16,230 bases of DNA from Clostridiales bacterium (GCA_019421725.1 JAHZES010000023.1:332-16561), one strand, 5' to 3'. Counted from the first letter of the stretch, positions 7,301 to 15,512 are shown. Translations and numbers: made by a program. The notes: generated by a model not told the origin, from the sequence alone.

Positions 7301-7319
7301 ACCGGGCAGGCAGCCCGGT
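7301..7319 (+). repeat. intercistronic hairpin between rnfC and rnfD
   Basis: ACCGGGC (7301-7307) and GCCCGGT (7313-7319) form a perfect 7-bp GC-rich stem with a 5-base loop, beginning one base after the rnfC stop. No T-run follows, so it is unlikely to be a full terminator; it may protect the 3' end of an rnfC segment or adjust subunit ratios (inference). Confidence 0.7.
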
Positions 7320-7356
7320 CAATTACCCGTTTTGCCGGAAAGGAAGGATTCGGAAC

Positions 7357-8325
7357 ATGGAAGAAAAGCTCCTCGTTTCGCCCAGCCCGCATCTGCGCGG
7401 AAGCGATACCACGCAGAAGATCATGCTGGACGTGATTATTGCCCTGTGTCCCGCGGCGGCGGCATTGGTGGTTTTATTCGGCTGGCGTGCGCTTTTGCTG
7501 GAGGCCATCTGCATTGTGGGCTGCGTTTTGGCGGAATTTATCTGCCGAAAGGTGATGAAGCGGCCGAATACCGTTGGCGATTTGAGCGCCGCGGTGACCG
7601 GTCTGCTGCTGGCCTTTAACCTGCCGGTCACGATCAATCCCGCCATTGCGCTGATCGGCTGCGTTGTTGCCATTGTTGTTGTTAAGCAGCTGTTCGGCGG
7701 CATCGGTCAAAATTTTGTCAACCCGGCGCTTACGGCGCGCATTGTGCTGATGGTGTCTTTTCCTGCGGCGATGACCCACTGGGTTATGCCGTTTTATTAC
7801 CGCACTGGTTCGCTTTCCGATGCGCTGACCACCGCCACGCCGCTTGCGTTGACGGCCGCCGGAAACACGGAGGATCTGCCGACGGCGGTGCAGCTCTTTT
7901 TTGGAACATACGGCGGCTGCCTGGGCGATCTCTGTTCTCTGGCGCTGCTGCTCGGCTTTGTTTATCTGTTGATTCGCCGCGTGATCACGCCCGTTATTCC
8001 CCTTTGCTACATCGGGGTCGTCGCTTTGTTCACTTGGATTCTCGGCGGCGATCCGCTGACTGCGGTGCTTTCGGGCGGTCTGCTGCTGGGTGCGATTTTT
8101 ATGGCGACCGACTACACCACCTCGCCGCTGACGGCTTGGGGCAAGGTCGTTTTCGGCGTCGGCTGCGGGCTGCTGACCGTGCTGATCCGCCGCTTTGGCT
8201 CGCTGCCGGAGGGCGTTTCGTTCTCCATTCTGCTGATGAATATACTGGTGCCGCACATTGAACGGCTGACCCGCCCGCGTGCATTCGGCAGTGCGCGCAG
8301 AAAGAAAGCAGGTGCGGAGAAATGA
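7357..8325 (+). CDS. rnfD: RnfD, flavin-carrying membrane subunit of Rnf
   Basis: A 322-residue integral membrane subunit, related to NqrB, that takes part in electron flow and ion translocation. It has several long hydrophobic segments (about 24-62, 76-108, 125-145, 180-215, 218-262 and 268-295). The flavinylation site of the family is the threonine at the end of an SGAT-like motif; here the matching segment is DALTTATPLAL with T161 as the likely FMN attachment residue. The conserved GIGQNFVNPALTAR motif (115-128) and MATDYTTSPLT near 250-262 also identify it. AGGAAGG lies nine bases before the ATG. Its stop overlaps the rnfG start by four bases (ATGA), implying translational coupling. The basic C-terminus ends in the cytoplasm. 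Confidence 0.96.
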   Translation: MEEKLLVSPSPHLRGSDTTQKIMLDVIIALCPAAAALVVLFGWRALLLEAICIVGCVLAEFICRKVMKRPNTVGDLSAAVTGLLLAFNLPVTINPAIALIGCVVAIVVVKQLFGGIGQNFVNPALTARIVLMVSFPAAMTHWVMPFYYRTGSLSDALTTATPLALTAAGNTEDLPTAVQLFFGTYGGCLGDLCSLALLLGFVYLLIRRVITPVIPLCYIGVVALFTWILGGDPLTAVLSGGLLLGAIFMATDYTTSPLTAWGKVVFGVGCGLLTVLIRRFGSLPEGVSFSILLMNILVPHIERLTRPRAFGSARRKKAGAEK

Positions 8326-8903
8326 AGAAATTCAACTGGAAAGAGATCGTCCGTCCTGCTGTAACGCTGACCGTGATTTGCTTATTGATTACGGCGGCGC
8401 TGGCGGTGACCGACAGCGTTACGAAAGGGCCGATCGCCGAGCTGGCAACGCAGAAGGAGCTGGCCAGTCGGCAGCAGGTTCTGCCGCAGGCGGCAAGCTT
8501 TGAAGAAATCGAAGGCACCGGCGAGACCACCGCGCCCTGCAAGGCGCTGGATTCCGCCGGGAACGTGATAGGCTACGTGATTGTTACCTCGGCGAACGGC
8601 TACGCCGGTTCGGTAAAGGTGATGACCGGTATTCAGACCGACGGTACGATCGCCGGGGTCACCGTTCTGGAGCAATCGGAAACGGTTGGCTTGGGCGCTA
8701 ACTGTGAAAAGGAATCGTTCCGCAGCCAATTTCAGCAGCCGATTCCGGAAGACGGATTTTCGGTTTACAAGGCCGGGCAGGCCGCACCGGAGGACGGTGG
8801 CATCGAGGCGATGACCAGCGCGACGATCACCTCGAATGCGGTGGTCAAGGCGGTAAACAGCGCGGCGGATATTTTCAATACACTGACAAAAGGGGGCAAC
8901 TGA
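8322..8903 (+). CDS. rnfG: RnfG, covalent FMN-binding subunit of Rnf
   Basis: A 193-residue subunit with one N-terminal membrane anchor (about 12-30) and an extracytoplasmic FMN-binding domain (about 70-185). The family attaches FMN by a phosphoester bond to the threonine of an SGATxTS motif; here IEAMTSATITSNAV gives T168 as the likely site. GYVIVTSANGYAGSVKVMTGI (84 onward) and VLEQSETVGLGA (115-126) are the usual core segments. Attachment needs an ApbE-type flavin transferase, which is not encoded in this window. It overlaps rnfD by four bases and is followed by rnfE after a single base. Confidence 0.95.
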   Translation: MKKFNWKEIVRPAVTLTVICLLITAALAVTDSVTKGPIAELATQKELASRQQVLPQAASFEEIEGTGETTAPCKALDSAGNVIGYVIVTSANGYAGSVKVMTGIQTDGTIAGVTVLEQSETVGLGANCEKESFRSQFQQPIPEDGFSVYKAGQAAPEDGGIEAMTSATITSNAVVKAVNSAADIFNTLTKGGN

Positions 8904-8904
8904 C

Positions 8905-9627
8905 ATGGCAAAACAAAAAAAGAACGGCGTTTCGCTGTGGCAGGAGTTTTCCAAGGGAATTGTGAAGCAGAACCCGGTGCTGCGGTTAGTGCTCGGCACC
9001 TGCCCGACGCTCGCAATTACTACCGCAGCCAGCAATGCGATTGGCATGGGGCTTGCCGCAACGCTGGTGCTTGTCTGCTCAAACGCCGCAATTTCCGCCC
9101 TGCGCAACGTGATCCCGGACAAGGTTCGAATTCCGGCGTACATCACGGTGATCGCCGGGTTTGTTTCGGTGGTGCAGATGTTGGTCAAGGCGTTTGCGCC
9201 GGATCTGGATACCTCTCTCGGCATCTACCTGCCGTTGATCGTTGTTAACTGTATCATTCTCGGCCGTGCGGAGATGTTCGCCAGTAAAAACCGTGTGCTG
9301 CCTTCCGTTTTGGACGGCCTGGGTATGGGCATCGGCTTTACCGCGGCGCTGCTGCTGATGGGAAGCATCCGCGAGCTGCTCGGCAGCGGAACCTGGTTCG
9401 GTATGACGGTAACGGCGAATCTGTTTGACCCGATGCTGATTTTCATTCTGCCTCCCGGCGGCTTCTTTGTGTTCGGGCTGCTGGTCGCGCTGGCAAACCG
9501 GCTTTCCAATACCGACGGCACCAAACAGGTTGCCGGCTGCGCGGGTTGCCCGATGAGTGAGACCTGCTCCAAGGCAGAAAAAAGCGCCGTATGTGCAGCG
9601 GAAGCAAAGGAGGGTGACAAATTATGA
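8905..9627 (+). CDS. rnfE: RnfE, membrane subunit of Rnf, with a cysteine-rich C-terminal tail
   Basis: A 240-residue integral membrane subunit with about six hydrophobic segments, homologous to RnfA and NqrD. LGTCPTLA (30-37, C33) and NCIILGRAE (115-123, C116) hold the two cysteines that, with those of RnfA, ligate a membrane-buried [2Fe-2S] cluster in solved Rnf/Nqr structures. AGGGGG at 8891-8896 supports the start. Beyond the last membrane segment (ending near 200) there is an extra hydrophilic tail with four cysteines, C212, C215, C221 and C230, in a CAGCPMSETC context, which is not part of the core fold. Its stop overlaps the rnfA start by four bases (ATGA). Confidence 0.95.
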   Translation: MAKQKKNGVSLWQEFSKGIVKQNPVLRLVLGTCPTLAITTAASNAIGMGLAATLVLVCSNAAISALRNVIPDKVRIPAYITVIAGFVSVVQMLVKAFAPDLDTSLGIYLPLIVVNCIILGRAEMFASKNRVLPSVLDGLGMGIGFTAALLLMGSIRELLGSGTWFGMTVTANLFDPMLIFILPPGGFFVFGLLVALANRLSNTDGTKQVAGCAGCPMSETCSKAEKSAVCAAEAKEGDKL

Positions 9628-10244
9628 TCAAATCGCTTGTCGCCGTCTTTTTGGCCGCAATTCTGACGGAAAACTATGGGCTGAGCAAGTTTCTCGGCAT
9701 TTGCCCGTTTTTGGGTGTTTCCAAAAAGCTGAATACCGCGGTGGGGATGAGTACGGCAGTCACCTTTGTCATGGTGCTGGCTACTGCCGTTACCTGGCCG
9801 ATCTATACGTTTATTTTGGAGCCCAACGGTCTGACGTATTTGGAAACGATCGTTTTCATTTTGATCATTGCCGCGCTGGTGCAGCTGGTGGAGATCGTTC
9901 TGCGCAAATTTGTTCCCTCGCTGTATCAGGCGCTTGGCATTTACCTGCCGCTGATTACGACCAACTGTGCTGTGCTGGGTGTGACGATGCTTGTGATCCA
10001 GAAGGGCGAAACCTATGCGTCGTTCGGATATGTGCATTCGCTGGTTAACGCGCTCGGTTCCGGGCTTGGGTTTATGCTTGCCATGGTGCTGTTTGCAGGC
10101 GTGCGCAGCCGGTTGGAAAGCTGCGACATTCCAAAGTCTCTGCGCGGATTGCCGATCACGCTGATCGCAGCCTCGCTCGTGGCGGTTTCGTTCCTGGGTT
10201 TTTCCGGTCTGGTGGACGGTCTGCTGCCCGGCGCGCTGTTTTGA
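9624..10244 (+). CDS. rnfA: RnfA, membrane subunit of Rnf
   Basis: A 206-residue integral membrane subunit with six hydrophobic segments, paired with RnfE in inverted topology at the centre of the complex. GICPFLG (25-31, C27) and TNCAVLG (113-119, C115) supply the cysteines for the shared intramembrane [2Fe-2S] cluster known from Rnf structures. ALGIYLPLITTNCAVLG and the LPITLIA segment are family signatures. The start overlaps the rnfE stop (ATGA), and GGAGGG in the end of rnfE (about 9609-9614) can serve as its ribosome binding site. rnfB follows after 21 bases. Confidence 0.96.
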   Translation: MIKSLVAVFLAAILTENYGLSKFLGICPFLGVSKKLNTAVGMSTAVTFVMVLATAVTWPIYTFILEPNGLTYLETIVFILIIAALVQLVEIVLRKFVPSLYQALGIYLPLITTNCAVLGVTMLVIQKGETYASFGYVHSLVNALGSGLGFMLAMVLFAGVRSRLESCDIPKSLRGLPITLIAASLVAVSFLGFSGLVDGLLPGALF

Positions 10245-10265
10245 GCGGAAGGGGGATAATAAATA

Positions 10266-11072
10266 ATGAACGGAATTGTTCTTGCAGTCCTGCTCGTTGG
10301 CGGAATCGGCCTGATAGCCGGCGTTGGTCTTGCCATTGCTTCCATTGTGATGGCTGTGCCGCGCGATGAAAAGGCCGACGCGGTCGAAGAGCTTCTGCCG
10401 GGCGCAAACTGCGGCGCATGCGGTTATTCGGGCTGCGCGGGCTATGCCGCGGCGCTTGCCAAAGGGGAAGCGAAACCGGGACAGTGCTCTCCCGGCGGCA
10501 AGGAGGTTGCCGATAAGGTTGCGGCGCTGCTTGGCGTGGCCGGCGGAGATGTGGAATATAAAACGGCGTTGGTCCACTGTATGGGCTCCTATGACAACAC
10601 GACCGATAAAATGATTTATCAGGGACAAAAGAGCTGTGCTGCCGCTGCCCAGATTTTCGGCGGTGTCGGCCGCTGTCCTTACGGCTGCATGGGGCTTGGC
10701 GATTGCGCCGCCGTTTGCGAATACGGTGCGATCACCGTTTGCAACGGCGTGGCGTGCATCGACCCCGCAAAATGCCGGGGTTGCTCCAAATGCGTTGCCG
10801 CTTGTCCCAAGCATTTGATTTCCTTTGTTCCGATGAGATCGCAGGCGGTTGTCCGCTGCTCCAACTGTGACAAGGGAGGAGAAACCCGCAAGGTCTGTAA
10901 GGTGGGCTGCATCGGCTGCATGCGCTGTGTAAAGGCGTGTGAACAGGGAGCAGTTACCGTAACCAACTTTTTGGCGAAGGTGGATCCGGTCAAATGCACC
11001 AACTGCGGAAAGTGCCGGGAGGTTTGCCCGCAGGGCTGCATTACACTTTTTAAGGAAATTCAAAAACAATAA
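10266..11072 (+). CDS. rnfB: RnfB, polyferredoxin subunit of Rnf
   Basis: A 268-residue subunit anchored by one N-terminal membrane helix (about 4-30), taken to be the entry point for electrons from reduced ferredoxin. Order: helix; Fe-S (Fes) domain with C49, C52, C57 and C74; a middle region with C105, C124, C137, C141, C147 and C151; and ferredoxin-like motifs at C170/173/176/180, C198/201/211/215, C218/221/225 and C244/247/250/254. This suits several [4Fe-4S] clusters as in clostridial RnfB. AAGGGGG at 10249-10255 supports the ATG. It is the last gene of the operon, followed by a strong terminator. The cluster count is my estimate from cysteine spacing. Confidence 0.96.
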   Translation: MNGIVLAVLLVGGIGLIAGVGLAIASIVMAVPRDEKADAVEELLPGANCGACGYSGCAGYAAALAKGEAKPGQCSPGGKEVADKVAALLGVAGGDVEYKTALVHCMGSYDNTTDKMIYQGQKSCAAAAQIFGGVGRCPYGCMGLGDCAAVCEYGAITVCNGVACIDPAKCRGCSKCVAACPKHLISFVPMRSQAVVRCSNCDKGGETRKVCKVGCIGCMRCVKACEQGAVTVTNFLAKVDPVKCTNCGKCREVCPQGCITLFKEIQKQ

Positions 11073-11082
11073 GCAGAAAAAG

Positions 11083-11119
11083 CAGAGCGGCGCACTTCGG
11101 AATGCGCCGCTCTGTTTTT
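11083..11119 (+). terminator. rho-independent terminator of the rnf operon
   Basis: CAGAGCGGCGCA (11083-11094) and TGCGCCGCTCTG (11103-11114) form a perfect 12-bp stem around CTTCGGAA, followed by five Ts (11115-11119). Confidence 0.95.
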
Positions 11120-11142
11120 GTCCTCAACCTTACGGAATTGAA

Positions 11143-11203
11143 AGCTTAGGCTCAATTTTGTAAGCTAAACCGATGGAAACGGCCGCTGTGTTTCTGATAC
11201 AAT
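11143..11203 (+). promoter_or_regulatory. possible promoter and operator of the bceAB-like genes
   Basis: TACAAT at 11198-11203 is a good -10 box; the best -35 is TGGAAA (11174-11179) with an 18-bp spacer, which is weak and would suit an activator-dependent promoter. Upstream, AGCTTA (11143-11148) and TAAGCT (11161-11166) form a perfect 6-bp inverted repeat spaced by 12 bases, placed where a response regulator could bind. Both parts are inferred from position and pattern only. Confidence 0.4.
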
Positions 11204-11247
11204 AAATACAGAAAAGAACAACCGACATTGAAAGGAAGGAATGCAGC

Positions 11248-12033
11248 ATGGCCATTTTGGCGGTCAGCAATTTAAAAAAAATTTACACCACACGGTTTGG
11301 CGGCAACCAGGTGCAGGCGCTCTCCAACGTCAATTTTTCGGTGCAGCAGGGCGAATATGTCGCTATCATGGGAGAAAGCGGCAGCGGAAAAACAACGCTG
11401 CTGAACATTCTCGCTGCGCTCGATAAGCCGACGAACGGAGAGGTAATGCTTAACGGCAGAAATATTGTAAAAATTCGCGAGAAGGAGATCGCAGCGTTCC
11501 GGCGGGACAACCTCGGGTTTGTCTTTCAGGACTTCAACCTGCTCGACACCTTTTCCATTCAGGATAACATTATGCTGCCGCTGGTGCTGGCGGGTAAAAA
11601 TCACCGCGAAATGCACAGCCGCATGATGCCGATTGCCGAACAGCTCGGCATTACGGAAATTCTGAAAAAATTTCCGTATGAGGTTTCGGGCGGACAAAAA
11701 CAACGAGCTGCGGTTGCGCGCGCACTGATCACAAATCCGCAGCTGATTTTGGCCGACGAGCCGACAGGGGCGCTCGATTCCCACGCGACCGACGGTTTGC
11801 TGCAATTGTTTGACCGGATCAACGCCGACGGGCAGACGATCCTTATGGTGACGCATTCCGTGAAAGCGGCAAGCCATGCAGGGCGCGTGCTGTTTATTAA
11901 GGACGGCGAGGTTTTCCACCAGGTCTACCGTGCACAGCACACCGCAGAGGAAATGTATCAGACAATTTCCGACACGCTTACCATGATCGCGACGGGAGGT
12001 GAACGGAGCAGAGCCGCTGCTCCGACGGCATGA
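11248..12033 (+). CDS. BceA-type ABC transporter ATP-binding protein
   Basis: A 261-residue cytoplasmic ATPase of the MacB/LolD/BceA class. All motifs are intact: Walker A GESGSGKTT (42-50), Q-loop Q94, signature VSGGQKQR (146-153), Walker B LILADE (166-171) with PTGALD, and the switch histidine H203 in VTHS. It pairs with the large FtsX-like permease encoded next, whose start overlaps this stop (ATGA). Together they resemble BceAB systems, which protect Firmicutes against bacitracin-like or cationic peptides and sense flux for a BceRS two-component system. No such kinase or regulator is adjacent. The ATG at 11248 follows AAAGGAAGG (11231-11239). The last 15 residues are an unconserved Ala/Arg-rich tail. 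Substrate unknown. Confidence 0.92.
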   Translation: MAILAVSNLKKIYTTRFGGNQVQALSNVNFSVQQGEYVAIMGESGSGKTTLLNILAALDKPTNGEVMLNGRNIVKIREKEIAAFRRDNLGFVFQDFNLLDTFSIQDNIMLPLVLAGKNHREMHSRMMPIAEQLGITEILKKFPYEVSGGQKQRAAVARALITNPQLILADEPTGALDSHATDGLLQLFDRINADGQTILMVTHSVKAASHAGRVLFIKDGEVFHQVYRAQHTAEEMYQTISDTLTMIATGGERSRAAAPTA

Positions 12034-14012
12034 ACCACGGATTTTATCTGCGCCTTGCGGGAACGAATTTAAAAAACAATGCCCGCACCTATTTCCCGTA
12101 CTGGATCGCCGCCTCGCTGACGGTGATGATGTTTTTTATCATCTTTTCTCTTTCTCAGGACAGCGGCCTTGCAAAAATGCCGGGCGGAACGACGCTGCGT
12201 TCCATGCTGCTGCTGGGCGTCTGGGTCGTGGCGCTGTTCGCCGTGATCTTTCTGTTTTACACCAACAGCTTTCTGATCAAACGGCGCAAGAAGGAATTCG
12301 GTATCTACAATATTCTCGGCATGGAGAAAAAGCATATTGCGCGGGTCATCGTGCTGGAAACGCTCTGTACCGCTCTGATCAGCCTTTCGGCGGGGCTGGC
12401 GTTCGGGCTGCTGCTGTATAAGCTCTGCCTACTGCTCGTCGTCAATCTGATGCACGGTCAGGTGCCGTTCGGGTTCGAGCTTTCCGTTCCGGCGGTTCTG
12501 TGTACGGCGGCGCTGTTCGGCGGGATTTTCCTGCTGACGCTGCTGAGCAACCTGCGCCAGATTCACCTTGCAAAGCCGATCGAGCTGCTGTACGGAGGCG
12601 AGCAGGGAGAAAAAGAACCAAAAACCAAGTGGATCCTTGCCGTTGCGGGCGCAATCACTCTTTCGGCCGGGTATGTGATCTCGCTGTTGACCGCCAATCC
12701 GCTGGAAGCGGTCACTCTGTTCTTTCTGGCGGTCGTTCTGGTCATCATCGGAACGTATTGCCTGTTTACGGCCGGGAGCATTGCGGTTTTAAAGCTGCTG
12801 CGCAGAAATAAAAACTACTATTATCAGCCTAACCACTTTATTGCGGTTTCCGGCATGATCTACCGCATGAAGCAGAACGCGGTGGGGCTTGCGAACATAT
12901 GCATTCTTTCCACCATGGTGCTCGTGATGGTCTCGACAACGTTTTCCATGTATATCGGCGTGGATGATCTGCTGCTGTCGCGTTACCCGCTGCAGATTGC
13001 CGTTTCGCAGCGCAGCAGCGGTTCCGAAACACTGGCCGCCATGGATGCGGGGATCGACTCGGTGCTGGAGCAGCAAGGCCAGAAGACCGAAAAGCGTCTT
13101 TCATACACCTATCTTGCCATCGGCGGATCGGACAGCAACGGCAGCATAACCGTTAAGCGCAGCGAAGACTCCTACTATACACTGGACAGCCTTCGAATGA
13201 TTTATTTTTTGACGCTGCAGGATTACAACCGGATGACCGGATCGGATACCATACTTGAGGATGGCGAAATTCTGCTGTACAACAGCCTGGGTACTTCCAT
13301 GAAGTCCATTTCGCTGCTTGGCAGAACCTATACGGTAAAGGAGCAGATCGAACAGTTCCCCGTGACCGGAGTCTCTACTGCTAATGTGGCTTCCAGCTAT
13401 TATGCGGTGGTAAAGGATGAGGCAGAGCTGCTCGCGCTCGACAAAGCGCAGGCGGCAGAGCTGGGAAAGGCGGCGTCGCATCTGGAAAGCTACTGCGCGC
13501 TGGACATCGGCGGAGATGCGGACGCTCAGCTGGCGTTGGGAGATGCGCTGGGGAAAAGGCTTTCCGAGGATACCGTCATATCTGTTGAGGTACGTGAAGA
13601 GCGCCGCAGCGATTTTTATGCGCTGTACGGGGGATTCTTTTTCCTCGGGGTCTTCCTGGGCGCTCTTTTCCTGATGGCGACAGTGCTGATCATGTATTAC
13701 AAACAGGTTTCGGAAGGATATGACGACAAAGAGCGGTTCCATATTCTACAGAAGGTCGGCATGAGCCGTGACGAGGTTCGAAAATCGATCCATTCTCAGG
13801 TGCTTTCCGTCTTCTTTTTGCCGTTGATTGTTGCTGCGCTGCATACAGCGTTTGCGTTTCCGATGACCACCTGCATGATGACGCTGTTCAATTTGACAAA
13901 CACCGCCCTGTTTGCGTGGTGTACGGTCGGATGCTTCGCGGTGTTCGGCATCTTTTATGCAATTGTCTATTGGGCGACCGCCCGCGCTTATTATCGGATC
14001 GTTGAAAAATGA
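12030..14012 (+). CDS. BceB-type ABC transporter permease (FtsX-like)
   Basis: A 660-residue membrane protein of the length and plan of BceB permeases. About ten membrane segments are visible: 23-42, 57-82, 105-140 (probably two), 148-170, 203-222, 226-250, 283-308, then 527-553, 588-612 and 620-648. A large extracellular domain of about 215 residues (310-525) lies between segments seven and eight, the place that in BceB binds the peptide or lipid-peptide complex. Both FtsX-like cores have the RRKKEFGIYNILGM (about 86-99) and DDKERFHILQKVGM (565-578) coupling-helix motifs that contact the ATPase. Translationally coupled to the ATPase gene. The drug or lipid handled cannot be predicted; an assignment to bacitracin resistance would be unsupported. 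Confidence 0.92.
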   Translation: MNHGFYLRLAGTNLKNNARTYFPYWIAASLTVMMFFIIFSLSQDSGLAKMPGGTTLRSMLLLGVWVVALFAVIFLFYTNSFLIKRRKKEFGIYNILGMEKKHIARVIVLETLCTALISLSAGLAFGLLLYKLCLLLVVNLMHGQVPFGFELSVPAVLCTAALFGGIFLLTLLSNLRQIHLAKPIELLYGGEQGEKEPKTKWILAVAGAITLSAGYVISLLTANPLEAVTLFFLAVVLVIIGTYCLFTAGSIAVLKLLRRNKNYYYQPNHFIAVSGMIYRMKQNAVGLANICILSTMVLVMVSTTFSMYIGVDDLLLSRYPLQIAVSQRSSGSETLAAMDAGIDSVLEQQGQKTEKRLSYTYLAIGGSDSNGSITVKRSEDSYYTLDSLRMIYFLTLQDYNRMTGSDTILEDGEILLYNSLGTSMKSISLLGRTYTVKEQIEQFPVTGVSTANVASSYYAVVKDEAELLALDKAQAAELGKAASHLESYCALDIGGDADAQLALGDALGKRLSEDTVISVEVREERRSDFYALYGGFFFLGVFLGALFLMATVLIMYYKQVSEGYDDKERFHILQKVGMSRDEVRKSIHSQVLSVFFLPLIVAALHTAFAFPMTTCMMTLFNLTNTALFAWCTVGCFAVFGIFYAIVYWATARAYYRIVEK

Positions 14013-14062
14013 TTTTTCCGGAAAAAACCGCCCGGAGAAAGCAGGCGGCAAACCGAATCAAA

Positions 14063-14106
14063 AACGCAGCGTTCTGCCGGGGAGGAATTCGGCAGAACGC
14101 TGCGTT
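14063..14106 (-). terminator. terminator of trpB2, 17-bp perfect hairpin between convergent genes
   Basis: AACGCAGCGTTCTGCCG (14063-14079) and CGGCAGAACGCTGCGTT (14090-14106) are perfect complements with a 10-base loop. On the minus strand the stem ends in five Ts followed by GATTC, fitting a terminator for trpB2. On the plus strand no T-run follows, so it would at most slow transcription coming from the permease gene. Confidence 0.85.
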
Positions 14107-14141
14107 GCTGGTTATCAATAAAAATCGGGTGGAGGAACGGC

Positions 14142-15512
14142 TCAGTCGACCTTCGGCAGCTTGTCGAAGCCCTTCTGCAGGTCGGCGTCGCTCGGAATGT
14201 AATCCGTCATTTTGCCGTCGTGATAAGAGGAATATGCCGCCATGTCAAAATATCCGGTGCCGGTCAGGCCGAACAGAATGGTCTTTGCCTCTCCGGTCTC
14301 GCGGCAGCGGATCGCTTCGTCCATTGCGGCACGGATCGCATGGGAGGATTCCGGAGCGGGCAAAATGGTTTCATGCTTGGCAAAGAAGGTTGCGGCTTCA
14401 AATACTTTTGTCTGTTCCACCGCAACGGCTTCCATATATCCGTCGTGATACAGCTTGGAAAGGATCGGAGACATGCCGTGGTAGCGGAGCCCGCCGGCGT
14501 GATTGGCGGAAGGAATGAATTCGCTGCCGAGTGTGTACATCCGCGCAAGCGGCGTTACATGGCCGGTGTCGCAGAAATCGTAAGCGTAGCGGCCGCGGGT
14601 GAGCGAAGGGCAGGAGGCGGGTTCCACCGCAACGATACGCGGATCGTGCTTGCCCTGCAGCTTGTCGCGCATAAACGGAGCGATCAGACCGCCGAGGTTC
14701 GAGCCGCCGCCGGCGCAGCCGATTACAACGTCCGGGTATTCGCCGAGAAGGTTCATGGCCGCCTCGCACTCCAACCCGATGATCGACTGATGCAGAAGCA
14801 CCTGATTAAGCACGCTGCCGAGCACGTAGCGGCAGCCGGGTGTCGTTACGGCTTTTTCCACGGCTTCGCTGATAGCGCAGCCCAGGCTTCCGGTCGTATT
14901 GGGGTTTGCGGCCAAAATTTTGCGCCCGACCTCGGTAGTGGTGCTGGGGCTTGGAATTACGTTTGCGTCAAACGTCTGCATCACGGCTTTGCGGTACGGC
15001 TTCTGCTCGTAAGAGACCTTTACCATAAAGACCGTCAGCGGCAGACCAAAGTAGGAGCACGCTTCGGAGAGCGCGGTGCCCCACTGGCCGGCGCCGGTTT
15101 CCGTTGTCAGGCTCGTCAGTCCCTGTTCCTTGGCGTAATACGCCTGTGCAATGGCGGAATTGAGCTTGTGGCTGCCGGAGGTGTTGTTGCCTTCAAACTT
15201 GTAATAGATTTTTGCCGGGGTGCCCAACGCTTTTTCCAGATTATAGGCGCGAATCAGCGGAGACGGACGGTAGATGCGGTACATTTCGCGTACAGGCTCG
15301 GGAATCTCAAAATAAGGCGTTGTGCAGTCGGTTTCCTGCTGCGCAAGCTTTTCGCAGAAAATGGGGTAAAGGTCTTCGGTTTTTACGGGCTGAAGCGTTG
15401 CGGGATTCAGCAACGGATCGGGCTGTTCCGGCATGTCGGCGCGCAGGTTGTACCATGCCTTCGGCATCTGGTCCTCGGAAAGATAAAAACGGTACGGAAT
15501 TTTGTTGCTCAT
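14142..15512 (-). CDS. trpB2: TrpB2-type tryptophan synthase beta chain (PLP-dependent)
   Basis: A 456-residue fold-type II PLP enzyme of the TrpB2 group, longer than TrpB1 (about 400) mainly at the N-terminus. The predicted reaction is indole plus L-serine to L-tryptophan. Motifs: the PLP lysine K116 in NNTSGSHKLNSA, catalytic-glutamate segment TETGAGQWG (137-145, E138) matching TrpB ETGAGQHG, phosphate loop GGGSNLGG (268-275), and the C-terminal GLTGTGYFD. The ATG at 15512 is chosen because AAAGGAG lies nine bases upstream; the frame continues to 15680 but that part is T-box leader. There is no trpA or other trp gene nearby, usual for trpB2, which is thought not to need tight TrpA binding. 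A UGG-specifier T-box controls it, supporting a role in tryptophan supply. Confidence 0.95.
   Translation of the reverse strand: MSNKIPYRFYLSEDQMPKAWYNLRADMPEQPDPLLNPATLQPVKTEDLYPIFCEKLAQQETDCTTPYFEIPEPVREMYRIYRPSPLIRAYNLEKALGTPAKIYYKFEGNNTSGSHKLNSAIAQAYYAKEQGLTSLTTETGAGQWGTALSEACSYFGLPLTVFMVKVSYEQKPYRKAVMQTFDANVIPSPSTTTEVGRKILAANPNTTGSLGCAISEAVEKAVTTPGCRYVLGSVLNQVLLHQSIIGLECEAAMNLLGEYPDVVIGCAGGGSNLGGLIAPFMRDKLQGKHDPRIVAVEPASCPSLTRGRYAYDFCDTGHVTPLARMYTLGSEFIPSANHAGGLRYHGMSPILSKLYHDGYMEAVAVEQTKVFEAATFFAKHETILPAPESSHAIRAAMDEAIRCRETGEAKTILFGLTGTGYFDMAAYSSYHDGKMTDYIPSDADLQKGFDKLPKVD

Noticed and set aside
9225..11069. 614-residue open frame on the minus strand across rnfE, rnfA and rnfB
   Set aside because: It spans three conserved overlapping genes on the other strand and is rich in His, Gln and Arg, as antisense frames of GC-rich genes are.
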